Source: Belnapia sp.
GTDB lineage: Bacteria; Pseudomonadota; Alphaproteobacteria; Acetobacterales; Acetobacteraceae
DNA: 6,710 bases
NCBI GenBank assembly: GCA_028291445.1
Contig: JAQGIA010000452.1
Span: 1-6,710 of the forward strand
Reading direction: 5' to 3'
Shown: piece by piece, positions 1-6,056 of the stretch
Position numbering within the stretch: position 1 is the stretch's first letter
Layout of the letters: every line of letters begins with the position of its first letter
Notes under the pieces: generated by a model
Database searches by the model: none
Told to the model about the DNA's origin: nothing
What the model saw: the letters and a program-made list of their open reading frames with translations, nothing else
Made by a program: the position numbers and the translations under genes

Positions 1-58
1 CGGCGCCCGCCATAGGGTGCCGCGACCAGGCCGCGGACTGATGCTTCGGTTGATCGGT

Positions 59-561
59 TCAATCGAAGCCGGCGGCGTCCGGCCCGGCGCCCATCTCGAT
101 CAGCCGCAGATCCAGGCCGTCGAGCAGCCGGTGCAGCGCGGCGCGGTCGGTGGCGGCGAGGCCGGCCAGCAACTCGGCTTCCAAGGCCCAACTCGGCTCA
201 AAGGCCCTGGCCAGGGGCACGATCCGGGCATGGACCCGGCCGCCCTCGGCGGTCATGCCCAATCGCTGCACCGCCGGTCGGCGTCATCCTCCGTCCGGGC
301 CAGCAGGCCGCGATCCAGTAACCCACGGACGGCGCGGGTGACCATCACCTTGTCCATGGCGGTGCGTTCCGCGACCGCCGAGGCCGAGAGCCCACCGAAC
401 CGCCCGACCACCGCCAGCACCCGCCATTCGGGGATGGAAAGGCCGAAGGCCTCCGAATAGCACCAGGCAAACAGCCGGGAGGACCGGTTGGTCACCACCG
501 AGAGCCGGTAGGGGAGGAGCTCCTCCAGCGCGAAGGCCGCTTCGCTGGCCGCTGGTGTCAT
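59..561 (-). pseudogene. MarR-family transcriptional regulator, frameshifted
   Basis: This is a winged-helix regulator of the MarR family, which normally binds operator DNA as a dimer and releases it on binding a small ligand. The first frame, from ATG at 561, gives about 97 good residues: an N-terminal helical part, then IPEWRVLAVV (residues 43-52), the helix-turn-helix SASAVAERTAMDKVMVTRAV (59-78) and the start of the wing, ARTEDDADRR (88-97). It then runs into a stop near 253. The remaining wing and dimerisation helices (QRLGMTAEGGRVHARI onward) continue in another frame down to TGA at 59-61. Joining them with one added base near 271-276 gives DRR-VQR-LGMTAEG, which matches MarR wing spacing exactly, and a product of about 167 residues, normal for the family. 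The gene starts 51 bp after the dehydrogenase stop and is probably co-transcribed with it. A sequencing error in the CCGCCG run is an alternative to a true mutation. Confidence 0.85.
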
Positions 562-612
562 CGGGTCCGCCCCCTGGACCGCGCTTGGCCCACCGTTGCC
601 TGCCGCAACCGG

Positions 613-1428
613 CTAGGCCTTCGCCAGGCTGCCTATCCGCCCGGCGGTCTGCGCGCCGTCGATCACCAGCTCCGAGCCATTGACGTAGCGCGACTGGTCG
701 GAGGCAAGGAACAGCACGCCATCGGCGACGTCCTGCGGCTGGCCCAGCACGCCGGTCGGCACGCTGGCCAGGGCGATGGCGCGCGGGTCGAGCGGGGCGT
801 TGCGGCCCTGGTTGCTCCCTGGGCCCGTGGCGCCGGTCGGGATCTTCTCCCAGATCGGCGTCTCGATGATGCCGGGATGCACGCTGTTGCAGCGGATATT
901 CTCCCGCGCGCATTCCAACGCGACGGATTTGGCGAATAGCCGCACCGCGCCCTTGGTCGCCGAATAGCCCGCCAGCCCGGCCGAGCCACGCAGCCCGGCG
1001 ACCGAGGAAATCAGCACGATGGAGCCGCCGCCGGCGCGGCGCATGGCCGGGATGGAATGCTTCACCGAGAGGAAGACGCCATCGACGTTGATCGCCATCT
1101 GCCGGCGCCAATCGGCCAGGGTCATGTCGACGATGCTGGTCAGGATGCCGATGCCGGCATTCGAGATCAGCACGTCGAGCCGGCCGAAGCGTGCCTCGGC
1201 CTCGGCCACCACCTCGGCCCAGCGGTCCTCGTCGGTGACGTCCTGGTGCAGGTAGGCGGCCTCGCCGCCGGAAGCGCGGATGCGGGCGACCAGCGTCTCG
1301 CCCCGCGCGTCGTCGAGATCGGTGAGCAGCACCCGGGCGCCTTCGCGCGCCAGGGTTTCGGCGCAGGCGGCGCCGATGCCGGAGGCCGCGCCGGTGACGA
1401 GGGCGACCTTGCCTTGGACCTGGCCCAT
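613..1428 (-). CDS. Short-chain dehydrogenase/reductase (classical SDR)
   Basis: This is a 271-residue NAD(P)-dependent oxidoreductase of the classical SDR family, cytoplasmic, expected to interconvert an alcohol and a ketone. The Rossmann glycine motif is T12-G13-A-A-S-G17-I18-G19. An aspartate (D37) at the end of the second strand favours NAD(H) over NADP(H). NAG is at 90-92. The catalytic tetrad is N114, S142, Y155 and K159 (YSATK), followed by PG at 185-186. Length is usual for the family. A purine-rich GGGGAG lies about 10 bases before the ATG and supports the start. The overall pattern resembles cyclohexanol/hydroxysteroid-type dehydrogenases, but the substrate cannot be read from sequence. 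The MarR gene follows 51 bp downstream, so the regulator may control this enzyme. The upstream side carries an unusual 16-bp repeat array shared with the 3' end of dnaQ. Confidence 0.93.
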   Translation of the reverse strand: MGQVQGKVALVTGAASGIGAACAETLAREGARVLLTDLDDARGETLVARIRASGGEAAYLHQDVTDEDRWAEVVAEAEARFGRLDVLISNAGIGILTSIVDMTLADWRRQMAINVDGVFLSVKHSIPAMRRAGGGSIVLISSVAGLRGSAGLAGYSATKGAVRLFAKSVALECARENIRCNSVHPGIIETPIWEKIPTGATGPGSNQGRNAPLDPRAIALASVPTGVLGQPQDVADGVLFLASDQSRYVNGSELVIDGAQTAGRIGSLAKA

Positions 1429-1448
1429 GATGTGTTTTCTCCCCTTGG

Positions 1449-1527
1449 TTATTGCGACCCGGGCTTATTGCGACCCGGGCTTATTGCGCTCAGGTTTATT
1501 GCGACTCGGGCTCATTGCAGCCAGAGC
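1449..1527. repeat. 16-bp tandem array between dnaQ and the SDR gene
   Basis: The plus-strand unit is TTATTGCGACCCGGGC. Copies 1 and 2 (1449-1464, 1465-1480) are identical. Copy 3 (1481-1495) is diverged and 1 bp short. Copy 4 (1496-1511) differs from copy 1 at one position. A weak fifth copy (1512-1527, about 10 of 16 matches to copy 4) is the last coding stretch of dnaQ itself, including its TGA. Read on the minus strand, every copy ends in TAA or TGA, and because the period is not a multiple of three the stops fall in all three frames. The CCCGGG cores of copies 1 and 2 could pair into a 6-bp stem with a 10-base loop just before the SDR ribosome site. Confidence 0.85.
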
Positions 1528-2267
1528 GGTTCCTTCAGCTTTTGCAGGAAGGCGGCATGCGCCGCCAGCTCCGCCTCGCTGGGCACGATCGGCCGTGGCT
1601 GGCGCGGCCGGGCCAGGCCATCCAGCGCGACCGAAGGTCCCGCCATGTTCAGCGCCAGCACGAAGCCGGGTTGCCGGCCGCCCATCAGCTCCAGATAGAC
1701 CTGCGCCAGCAGCTGCACGTCGAGCAGCGCATTGTGGCTGGTGCGCATGGAGTTATCGACGCCGAGCCGGCGGCACAGCGCATCGAGGCTATTGGGCATG
1801 CCGGGGAAGCGCTTCTTCGCCAGCATCAGACTGTCGATCATCCGGCTGCGGTCGAGCCTGCCATGGCCGGCGCGGATCAGCTCGGCATCGAGGAAGCCGA
1901 AGTCGAAAGGGGCATTATGGGCGACGATCGGCGCATCGCCGAGGAAGTCCAGCATGCCCGGGGCCAGTTCGGGGAATTTCGGCTTGCCGACCAGCATGTC
2001 GGCGGTGAAGCCATGCACCTTGCTGGCCTCGGGCGGGATGTCCCGCTCGGGGTCGACCAGTACGTGGTAGACCCGCCCGGTGGGCATGAGATTGACCAGC
2101 TCGATCGCCGCCACCTCGATCACCCGGTCGCCGGTCGCCGGGTCGAGGCCAGTGGTCTCGGTATCCAGCACGATGGTGCGCTGGCCGATCGGGTCCTGGG
2201 CCTTGGCACTTTGAGCCTTGGCGCTCTGGGCCTCGGCACCTGGTCTCGTCGCGGTGGCATCGGGCAT
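1512..2267 (-). CDS. dnaQ: DNA polymerase III subunit epsilon (3'-5' proofreading exonuclease)
   Basis: This protein removes misincorporated bases at the replication fork as part of the polymerase III core. It has 251 residues (E. coli epsilon has 243). It carries the DEDDh exonuclease motifs in order: Exo I VLDTETTGLDP with D35 and E37, HGFTADML at 85-92, Exo II IVAHNAPFDFGFLDAEL with D122, and Exo III with H178 and D183 (HNALLDVQLL). The C-terminal tail (PSEAELAAHAAF then LQKLKEPLW) is of the kind I associate with alphaproteobacterial DnaQ and probably contacts the polymerase subunit. The ATG at 2267 has an AAGGAA ribosome site 6 bases upstream. About 29 residues precede the exonuclease fold, including an unusual SAKAQ repeat encoded by a 15-bp tandem array; homologues often begin just before the TIVLDTETTG strand. 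The gene stands alone, without an obvious functional partner. Confidence 0.93.
   Translation of the reverse strand: MPDATATRPGAEAQSAKAQSAKAQDPIGQRTIVLDTETTGLDPATGDRVIEVAAIELVNLMPTGRVYHVLVDPERDIPPEASKVHGFTADMLVGKPKFPELAPGMLDFLGDAPIVAHNAPFDFGFLDAELIRAGHGRLDRSRMIDSLMLAKKRFPGMPNSLDALCRRLGVDNSMRTSHNALLDVQLLAQVYLELMGGRQPGFVLALNMAGPSVALDGLARPRQPRPIVPSEAELAAHAAFLQKLKEPLWLQ
2196..2240. repeat. 15-bp tandem array encoding SAKAQ repeats in DnaQ
   Basis: There are three 15-bp units on the plus strand: CTGGGCCTTGGCACT (2196-2210), TTGAGCCTTGGCGCT (2211-2225) and CTGGGCCTCGGCACC (2226-2240). On the coding strand they give GAEAQ, SAKAQ, SAKAQ, a low-complexity segment at residues 10-24 before the exonuclease fold. 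The period is a multiple of three, so copy number can change without breaking the frame. Confidence 0.85.
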
Positions 2268-2291
2268 GCACGGTTCCTTGCCGGGCCGCCG

Positions 2292-2297
2292 AGCATA
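2292..2297 (-). promoter_or_regulatory. Possible -10 element for dnaQ
   Basis: The minus strand reads TATGCT 24 bases before the dnaQ ATG, which keeps four of six consensus bases. No good -35 box is seen 16-18 bases further upstream; that position falls inside a GC hairpin. This is a weak candidate only. Confidence 0.22.
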
Positions 2298-2304
2298 GCC
2301 GCTT

Positions 2305-2329
2305 GCCGCCCGGGCGCCAGCCGGGCGGC
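2305..2329. terminator. GC-rich hairpin between the RTX gene and dnaQ
   Basis: GCCGCCCGG (2305-2313) and CCGGGCGGC (2321-2329) form a perfect 9-bp stem with a 7-base loop. It lies 25 bases past the stop of the RTX gene and before dnaQ, where a terminator would be expected. There is no T run on either side, so it is not a canonical Rho-independent terminator. It could instead stabilise an mRNA 3' end or separate two transcripts. Confidence 0.4.
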
Positions 2330-2354
2330 GCCGATCCCGGCCGGGCGTTCGGCT

Positions 2355-3155
2355 TTAGGCCAGGATGAAGTCGGCGGCGACCAGTGCATGGGCGCCGAGC
2401 AGGGTGAATGCGGCATTCCCCGCCGCCGGGGCGCCGGGCACTTCGAAGAACGGCACGAAGATCTCGACCAGGGTCTTGCCGCCCTGCACCTCGGTGCGGA
2501 TCTGCAGATGGGTCCCGTCGGTGAAGGCGCCGGTGCCGAGGAAGTCGACAGCGGGCGGCGTGGCGAAGTTACCGAGGAAGCCGGTCAGGTCCAGCTTGTC
2601 GTGGTTGTGGCGGAAATCGGTGACGACATCGCCCTGGGTGTCGAAGACCGGCATGCGGGCGCGGGTATCGACGCCGCCGAAGCGGAAGATGTCGTCCCCG
2701 CCGCCGCCGTTCAGGGTATCGGGACCGGCGCCACCCACCAGCAGGTCGTTGCCGATGCCCCCCAGCAGGATATCGCCGCCGCCGCCGCCCATCAGCGTGT
2801 CGTCGCCGGCGCCGCCCGAGAGCCAGTCGCCGAGGTCGGCGTCGCGTGCCTGGGCAGCGATGAAAGGGTCGTCCCCGGCCACCATCCCATAGCCGAAGAT
2901 CAGGTCGTTGCCGCTGCTGCCGCTGACCGAGTCATCCCCGTAGCCGGCATAGACGGTATCGTTGCCCGCTCCGCCATTGATGAGGTTGCCGGTAATCGCG
3001 GGGGCTGGGCCGGGCTCGGGGAAGACCAGCGGGCGAGGGCCGTCGAGGCCGTCGCCATGGATCAGGTCGTCGCCCCGGGAGCCGCGGATTTCATCGGTCG
3101 GAACAGTTCCGAACAAACTTTTCGCGCTGCGGGATCCGCAGAGTGCGACCGGCAT
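2355..3155 (-). CDS. RTX-type (haemolysin-type) calcium-binding repeat protein
   Basis: This is a 266-residue acidic, glycine-rich protein with nonapeptide GGxGxDxUx repeats that bind calcium in a parallel beta-roll. Repeats are visible near 25-36 (RGDDLIHG), 61-69 (GGAGNDTVY), 71-87, and a compact block at 114-155 (GGAGDDTLM, GGGGGDILL, GGIGNDLLV, GGAGPDTLN, GGGGDDIFR). After this comes a serralysin-like C-terminal region with VVTDFRHNHDKLDLTGF. No N-terminal signal peptide is seen; such proteins normally leave the cell by type I secretion using a C-terminal signal. The ATG at 3155 is preferred over a TTG one codon earlier because GGGGGA sits 6 bases upstream. No catalytic domain is present, and no ABC exporter or membrane-fusion gene is nearby, so it is an orphan substrate of unknown role (surface, adhesion or matrix protein are possibilities). 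Confidence 0.9.
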   Translation of the reverse strand: MPVALCGSRSAKSLFGTVPTDEIRGSRGDDLIHGDGLDGPRPLVFPEPGPAPAITGNLINGGAGNDTVYAGYGDDSVSGSSGNDLIFGYGMVAGDDPFIAAQARDADLGDWLSGGAGDDTLMGGGGGDILLGGIGNDLLVGGAGPDTLNGGGGDDIFRFGGVDTRARMPVFDTQGDVVTDFRHNHDKLDLTGFLGNFATPPAVDFLGTGAFTDGTHLQIRTEVQGGKTLVEIFVPFFEVPGAPAAGNAAFTLLGAHALVAADFILA

Positions 3156-3158
3156 CAA

Positions 3159-3303
3159 AATTCCCCCGTAAGATGAAGATCGTATTCAATCTACACTTTA
3201 AGCGGGAGATGACCAGCCTTCTTGCACGATGCCGAGAGCCGCCTGATTCATCTTGGGCCCCAGCTCTCCTTGGCCCCGATTCTCCTGCGGGTCGTCGCCG
3301 GGG
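3159..3303. other. Intergenic region, DUF1028 gene to RTX gene
   Basis: This 145-bp spacer separates the stop of the DUF1028 gene from the RTX start. The part next to the RTX gene is markedly AT-richer than the rest of the window and holds the candidate promoter and the GGGGGA ribosome site (3162-3167). The half next to the DUF1028 stop is GC-rich. I see no convincing terminator hairpin or small gene in it. Confidence 0.5.
3188..3215 (-). promoter_or_regulatory. Candidate promoter for the RTX gene
   Basis: On the minus strand, TGGTCA (3210-3215) and TAGATT (3188-3193) each keep four of six sigma-70 consensus bases and are 16 bases apart. They lie in the only clearly AT-richer stretch of the window (about 3155-3210). 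The predicted start near 3181 would leave a leader of about 25 bases containing the ribosome site. The call rests on pattern alone. Confidence 0.3.
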
Positions 3304-4023
3304 TCAGCGCCGGAAGCGCAAGTCCAGGCCGCGGCGGCGCCAGTCCGCCTCGATGGCGTCGAGATCGATCCAGCCGGCGGGATTGGCGCGGCGGGGCTGG
3401 TCGCGCAGCCCCGGCTCGCGGTCCCGCCGCCATACCCCCATCAGCCGGCGCAGCTCGACCAGCGGCTCCACATGGTCGTCGACCCGCAGGTTGATATCGG
3501 GGAAGTCCTCGGTCGTGGTCAGCAGCAGCGCGGCGGATTGGCGGCCCCGCTTATCGCCGCCGGCGGCATCCCCGGCATCCAGCGCCGCCAGCAGCCGTTC
3601 GGGCAGTTGCAGGTCGTCGCGGGTCACATAGGCCGCCACCGTATCCGCCAGCACCGCTTCGCCGGCCAGCATGTTGCCGGCGACGGAGAAGCCCTGGCCG
3701 GTCCGGTCGCCGCACCATTCGACGCAATTCCGCCCGGTCCAGGCGGCGGTGCGGCCGTGCCGGTCCACCGCGTGGACCTGCCGGATGCCGCGCCCCTCGT
3801 CGCTGGCCAGCGCGCTTTCGATCGCCGCGGTGGGCGATAGGCCGCGCTGCAGCCCATCCAGCACGGCCGGGCCGAGGTAACGGTTGGTCATCGACTGGGT
3901 GGAGACGGCGCCCACCCCGGCGCGGACGAAGGGGCAGCTCGCACCGACGGCAAAGGCGCAGGTCGTGACCGCGACGGCGAAGGCGCCGGTCGTCGGATCA
4001 TGGGCGACGATGGACCAGGTCAT
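3304..4023 (-). CDS. DUF1028 family protein (putative Ntn-hydrolase fold)
   Basis: This 239-residue protein matches the DUF1028 family along its length. The start MTWSIVAHDPTTGAFAVAV leads into the conserved blocks RAGVGAVSTQS (34-44), TGRNCVEWCG (96-105) and VAGNMLAG (114-121), then the AALDAGDAAGGDKRGRQSAA block typical of the family. The family is assigned to the N-terminal-nucleophile hydrolase superfamily, and threonine 2 could become the nucleophile after methionine removal; that role is inferred and no substrate is established. No signal peptide or membrane segment is seen, so it is probably cytoplasmic. A strong GGGAGG ribosome site lies 4 bases before the ATG. It is transcribed away from the TctC-type binding protein gene across a shared control region, so the two may be co-regulated and act on the same imported compound, but this is only a contextual guess. 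Confidence 0.9.
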   Translation of the reverse strand: MTWSIVAHDPTTGAFAVAVTTCAFAVGASCPFVRAGVGAVSTQSMTNRYLGPAVLDGLQRGLSPTAAIESALASDEGRGIRQVHAVDRHGRTAAWTGRNCVEWCGDRTGQGFSVAGNMLAGEAVLADTVAAYVTRDDLQLPERLLAALDAGDAAGGDKRGRQSAALLLTTTEDFPDINLRVDDHVEPLVELRRLMGVWRRDREPGLRDQPRRANPAGWIDLDAIEADWRRRGLDLRFRR

Positions 4024-4155
4024 GCGGCCTCCCAGGTAACTCGGACAGGTGGCAGATGGTGCGGATGCATGGCTGATGCATGAGGCTACCGCAAAGGTTG
4101 CGCATGCGGGAGCTGGACGGCAAATGAGGTGGGAAAATCACCGGAGGAAATGCCC
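4024..4155. promoter_or_regulatory. Divergent control region with repeated GATGCAT motif
   Basis: This 132-bp region separates two divergent genes and must hold both promoters. GATGCAT occurs twice (4064-4070 and 4075-4081), 11 bp apart, so about one helical turn, and each contains the palindrome ATGCAT. A related palindrome CGCATGCG lies at 4101-4108. Such an arrangement suits binding of a dimeric regulator. A very weak -35-like TTGCGC at 4098-4103 faces the plus-strand gene with no good -10 box. No regulator gene is adjacent. Confidence 0.35.
4143..4147 (+). promoter_or_regulatory. Ribosome binding site fixing the TctC start
   Basis: GGAGG lies 8 bases before the ATG at 4156. In-frame starts further upstream (GTG at 4129, ATG at 4150) either precede this site or sit only 2 bases from it, so 4156 is the best start. 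Confidence 0.75.
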
Positions 4156-5235
4156 ATGATGGCGCCAGATCGCAGTGCCGGATTCGCTCGCCGGGCAGGC
4201 CTGCTCGGCCTTGCCGGCATGGCTCTGCCACGGCAGGTCCAGGCGCAGGGGTCGGGGGTCCAGGGGTCGGGAGCCCAGGGGGCGGGGGCGCAAGCATCGG
4301 GCGCGCCAGGCGGCGCATCGTCGGGCTGGCCGGACCGGCCGGTCCGGCTGGTGGTGCCCTTCGGCGCCGGTGGGGCGATCGATACGCTGTCCCGCACCGT
4401 GGCCAATGCCTTCCCCGGCCTCGCCAATGGCCAGACCCTGGTGGTCGAGAATCGCGGCGGCGCCGGCGGCACCATCGCCGGGGCGGTGGTGGCCCAGGCC
4501 CGGCCGGATGGCGCGACCCTGATGATGGCCGACCTCGGGGCCAATGCCATCGGCCGCGAGTTGCAGCCGAGCCTCGGCTACGACCCGATGCGCGCCTTCA
4601 CCGCGGTCTGCCACTTGGTGAACCTGCCGCTGGTGCTGGTGGTGCCGGCGGCGCTGCCGGTCGATGACCTCGCGGGCTTCATCGCCCTGGCGAAGCGCCA
4701 ACCCGACATGGTCTATGCGCATCCCGGCATCGGCTATGCCGGGCACCTCGCGCAGGAGTTGATGCTGCGGCGGACCGGGACGCGGATGACCCCGGTGCCC
4801 TATCGCAGCGGCGCCGAGGTGGTCCGCAGCCTGCTGGCGAACGAGACGCAGAGCAGCATCATCACCGTCTCGACCAGCCTGCCCTTCATCCGCGAAGGCA
4901 AGGTCAAGGCGCTCGCGGTCTGCTCCCGCGCCCGGATCGCCCTGCTGCCGCAGGTGCCGACCGTGGTCGAGGCGCTGCCCGAATCCCTGGCCGGCTTCGA
5001 GGCCACGGTCTGGCACGGCATCCTCGCCCCGGCCGGCCTGCCGGCCGAGATCGCCACGGCGGCCAACCGGCTGTTCAATGCGGCGATGCGCCTGCCGGAT
5101 GTGGTGCGCGTGGTGGAGCAGACCCAGGCGGGCGAGGTGGTCGGCGGCACGCCGGAGCAATTCACCGCTTTCATCGCCGCCGAGCATGCCCGCTGGGCGC
5201 CGCTGATCCGCGCCGCTGGCATCAGGACGGAGTGA
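4156..5235 (+). CDS. Tripartite tricarboxylate transporter substrate-binding protein (TctC/Bug family)
   Basis: This is a 359-residue periplasmic receptor that binds a small organic acid or related solute and delivers it to a membrane transporter. The leader has an arginine pair (RSAGFARR), a short hydrophobic core (AGLLGLAGMALP) and a likely cleavage after QVQA at residue 30; it may use Sec or Tat. Residues 31-50 are an odd QGSGA-type pentapeptide repeat before the family hallmark WPDRPVRLVVPFGAGGAID at 58-76. The usual VVENRGGAGGTIAG segment follows, and later GTPEQFTAFIAAEHARW, typical of the Bug C-terminus. Length is slightly above the family norm because of the linker. No TctA or TctB membrane genes are present, as is common for the many orphan Bug receptors. 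The ligand cannot be deduced. The stop at 5233-5235 is 5 bases before the NUDIX start, indicating one transcript. Confidence 0.93.
   Translation: MMAPDRSAGFARRAGLLGLAGMALPRQVQAQGSGVQGSGAQGAGAQASGAPGGASSGWPDRPVRLVVPFGAGGAIDTLSRTVANAFPGLANGQTLVVENRGGAGGTIAGAVVAQARPDGATLMMADLGANAIGRELQPSLGYDPMRAFTAVCHLVNLPLVLVVPAALPVDDLAGFIALAKRQPDMVYAHPGIGYAGHLAQELMLRRTGTRMTPVPYRSGAEVVRSLLANETQSSIITVSTSLPFIREGKVKALAVCSRARIALLPQVPTVVEALPESLAGFEATVWHGILAPAGLPAEIATAANRLFNAAMRLPDVVRVVEQTQAGEVVGGTPEQFTAFIAAEHARWAPLIRAAGIRTE
4246..4305. repeat. 15-bp tandem array encoding QGSGA-type linker in TctC
   Basis: There are four in-frame units: CAGGGGTCGGGGGTC (4246-4260), CAGGGGTCGGGAGCC (4261-4275), CAGGGGGCGGGGGCG (4276-4290) and a diverged CAAGCATCGGGCGCG (4291-4305). 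They encode QGSGV, QGSGA, QGAGA and QASGA, placed directly after the predicted signal peptide cleavage site. Similarity falls from the first to the last unit. Confidence 0.88.
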
Positions 5236-5240
5236 GACCG

Positions 5241-6056
5241 ATGAGCGAAGCCAAGCCGATGGCCACGGCCCGTCCGGCCGCGACCGTGCTGCTGCTGCGG
5301 GATGGCGCGGCGGGGCCGGAGATATTCCTCGTGGTGCGCCACCGGGAGATCGAATTCGCCGCCGGGGCGCTGGTCTTCCCCGGTGGCCGGGTGGAGCCGG
5401 CGGATGCCGAGATCGCCGCGGGGGTCTGCGCGAACGATCCCTTCGGCGCCTTCCGGGTGGCGGCGGTGCGCGAGACCTTCGAGGAATGCGGGCTGCTGCT
5501 GGCCCGCACCCCGGGCGGCGTGGCGCTGGACCCGGCCCAGGGGGCGGCGGTGGCGGCGGCGCACCGGGATGCGCTGAATGCCGGCAGCCAGGGCTTCGCC
5601 GCGCTGCTGCGGGCGGAAGGACTGGTGCCGGATGTCGGCGCGCTGGTGCATTTCGCCCATTGGGTGACGCCCTCGGACCTGCCCAAGCGCTTCGACACGC
5701 ATTTCTTCCTGGCCCCCGCGCCGCCCGGCCATGCCGCGGCGCATGACGGGCGGGAGGCGGTGGACAGCATCTGGATCAGCCCCGCCCAGGCACTGGCGGA
5801 GGCCGATGCCGGGCAGCACACCTTGCTGTTCCCGACCCGGATGAACCTGGCCCGGCTGGCACCGGCCGCCAGCCTGGGGGAGGCGCTGGCGACCGCGGCG
5901 GCGCGGCCGGTGGTGACGGTGCAGCCGCAGCTGGAGACGGATGCCGAGGGGCGGAAGGTGCTGCGGATCCCGGTCGAGGCCGGCTATGGCGGGCCGATCT
6001 TCCCGGCCGGCATCCGGGCGATGGTGCCGACCGTCCGGACGCCGACGAAGCCTTAG
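5241..6056 (+). CDS. NUDIX hydrolase (NUDT19-like)
   Basis: This 271-residue protein belongs to the NUDIX family, which hydrolyses nucleoside diphosphates linked to another group X. The order AATVLLLRD (13-21), GALVFPGGRVEPAD (42-55) and RETFEECGL (77-85) matches the Nudix box. E78, E81 and E82 are the expected metal ligands. The spacing between the GG and the RE half is longer than in the minimal box (an insertion through about residue 72), as in the NUDT7/NUDT19-like group that includes coenzyme A diphosphatases. The substrate here is therefore only suggested. The ATG at 5241 has GGAG 8 bases upstream, inside the end of the TctC gene; a GTG at 5232 overlapping the TctC stop and a second ATG at 5259 are alternatives. 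It is probably translated from the TctC transcript, although no shared pathway is evident. Its end converges on the HAD gene. Confidence 0.92.
   Translation: MSEAKPMATARPAATVLLLRDGAAGPEIFLVVRHREIEFAAGALVFPGGRVEPADAEIAAGVCANDPFGAFRVAAVRETFEECGLLLARTPGGVALDPAQGAAVAAAHRDALNAGSQGFAALLRAEGLVPDVGALVHFAHWVTPSDLPKRFDTHFFLAPAPPGHAAAHDGREAVDSIWISPAQALAEADAGQHTLLFPTRMNLARLAPAASLGEALATAAARPVVTVQPQLETDAEGRKVLRIPVEAGYGGPIFPAGIRAMVPTVRTPTKP

Noticed and set aside
1..58. A possible start of another minus-strand gene (ATG at 11-13)
   Set aside because: Only four codons are visible and no ribosome site is evident, so it cannot be supported.
17..460. A plus-strand open frame opposite the MarR gene
   Set aside because: Low-complexity Arg/Pro/Ser composition, and it overlaps clear MarR homology on the other strand.
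1461..1480. Rho-independent terminator after dnaQ
   Set aside because: The CCCGGG stem is only 6 bp and no T run follows on the transcribed strand.
1449..1527. CRISPR array or site-specific attachment site
   Set aside because: The units are directly contiguous with no spacers, and no integrase, cas gene or mobile element is nearby.
1452..3176. A 574-codon open frame on the plus strand across dnaQ and the RTX gene
   Set aside because: It is antisense to two well-supported genes, shows no recognisable domain, and long open antisense frames are expected at this GC content.
4138..5187. A 349-codon open frame on the minus strand opposite the TctC gene
   Set aside because: Its His/Arg/Gly-rich product looks like a composition artefact, and the TctC family match on the plus strand is unambiguous.
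4800..5819. A 339-codon minus-strand open frame opposite the TctC end and NUDIX gene
   Set aside because: It crosses two recognised genes and has no family features; it is an antisense shadow.
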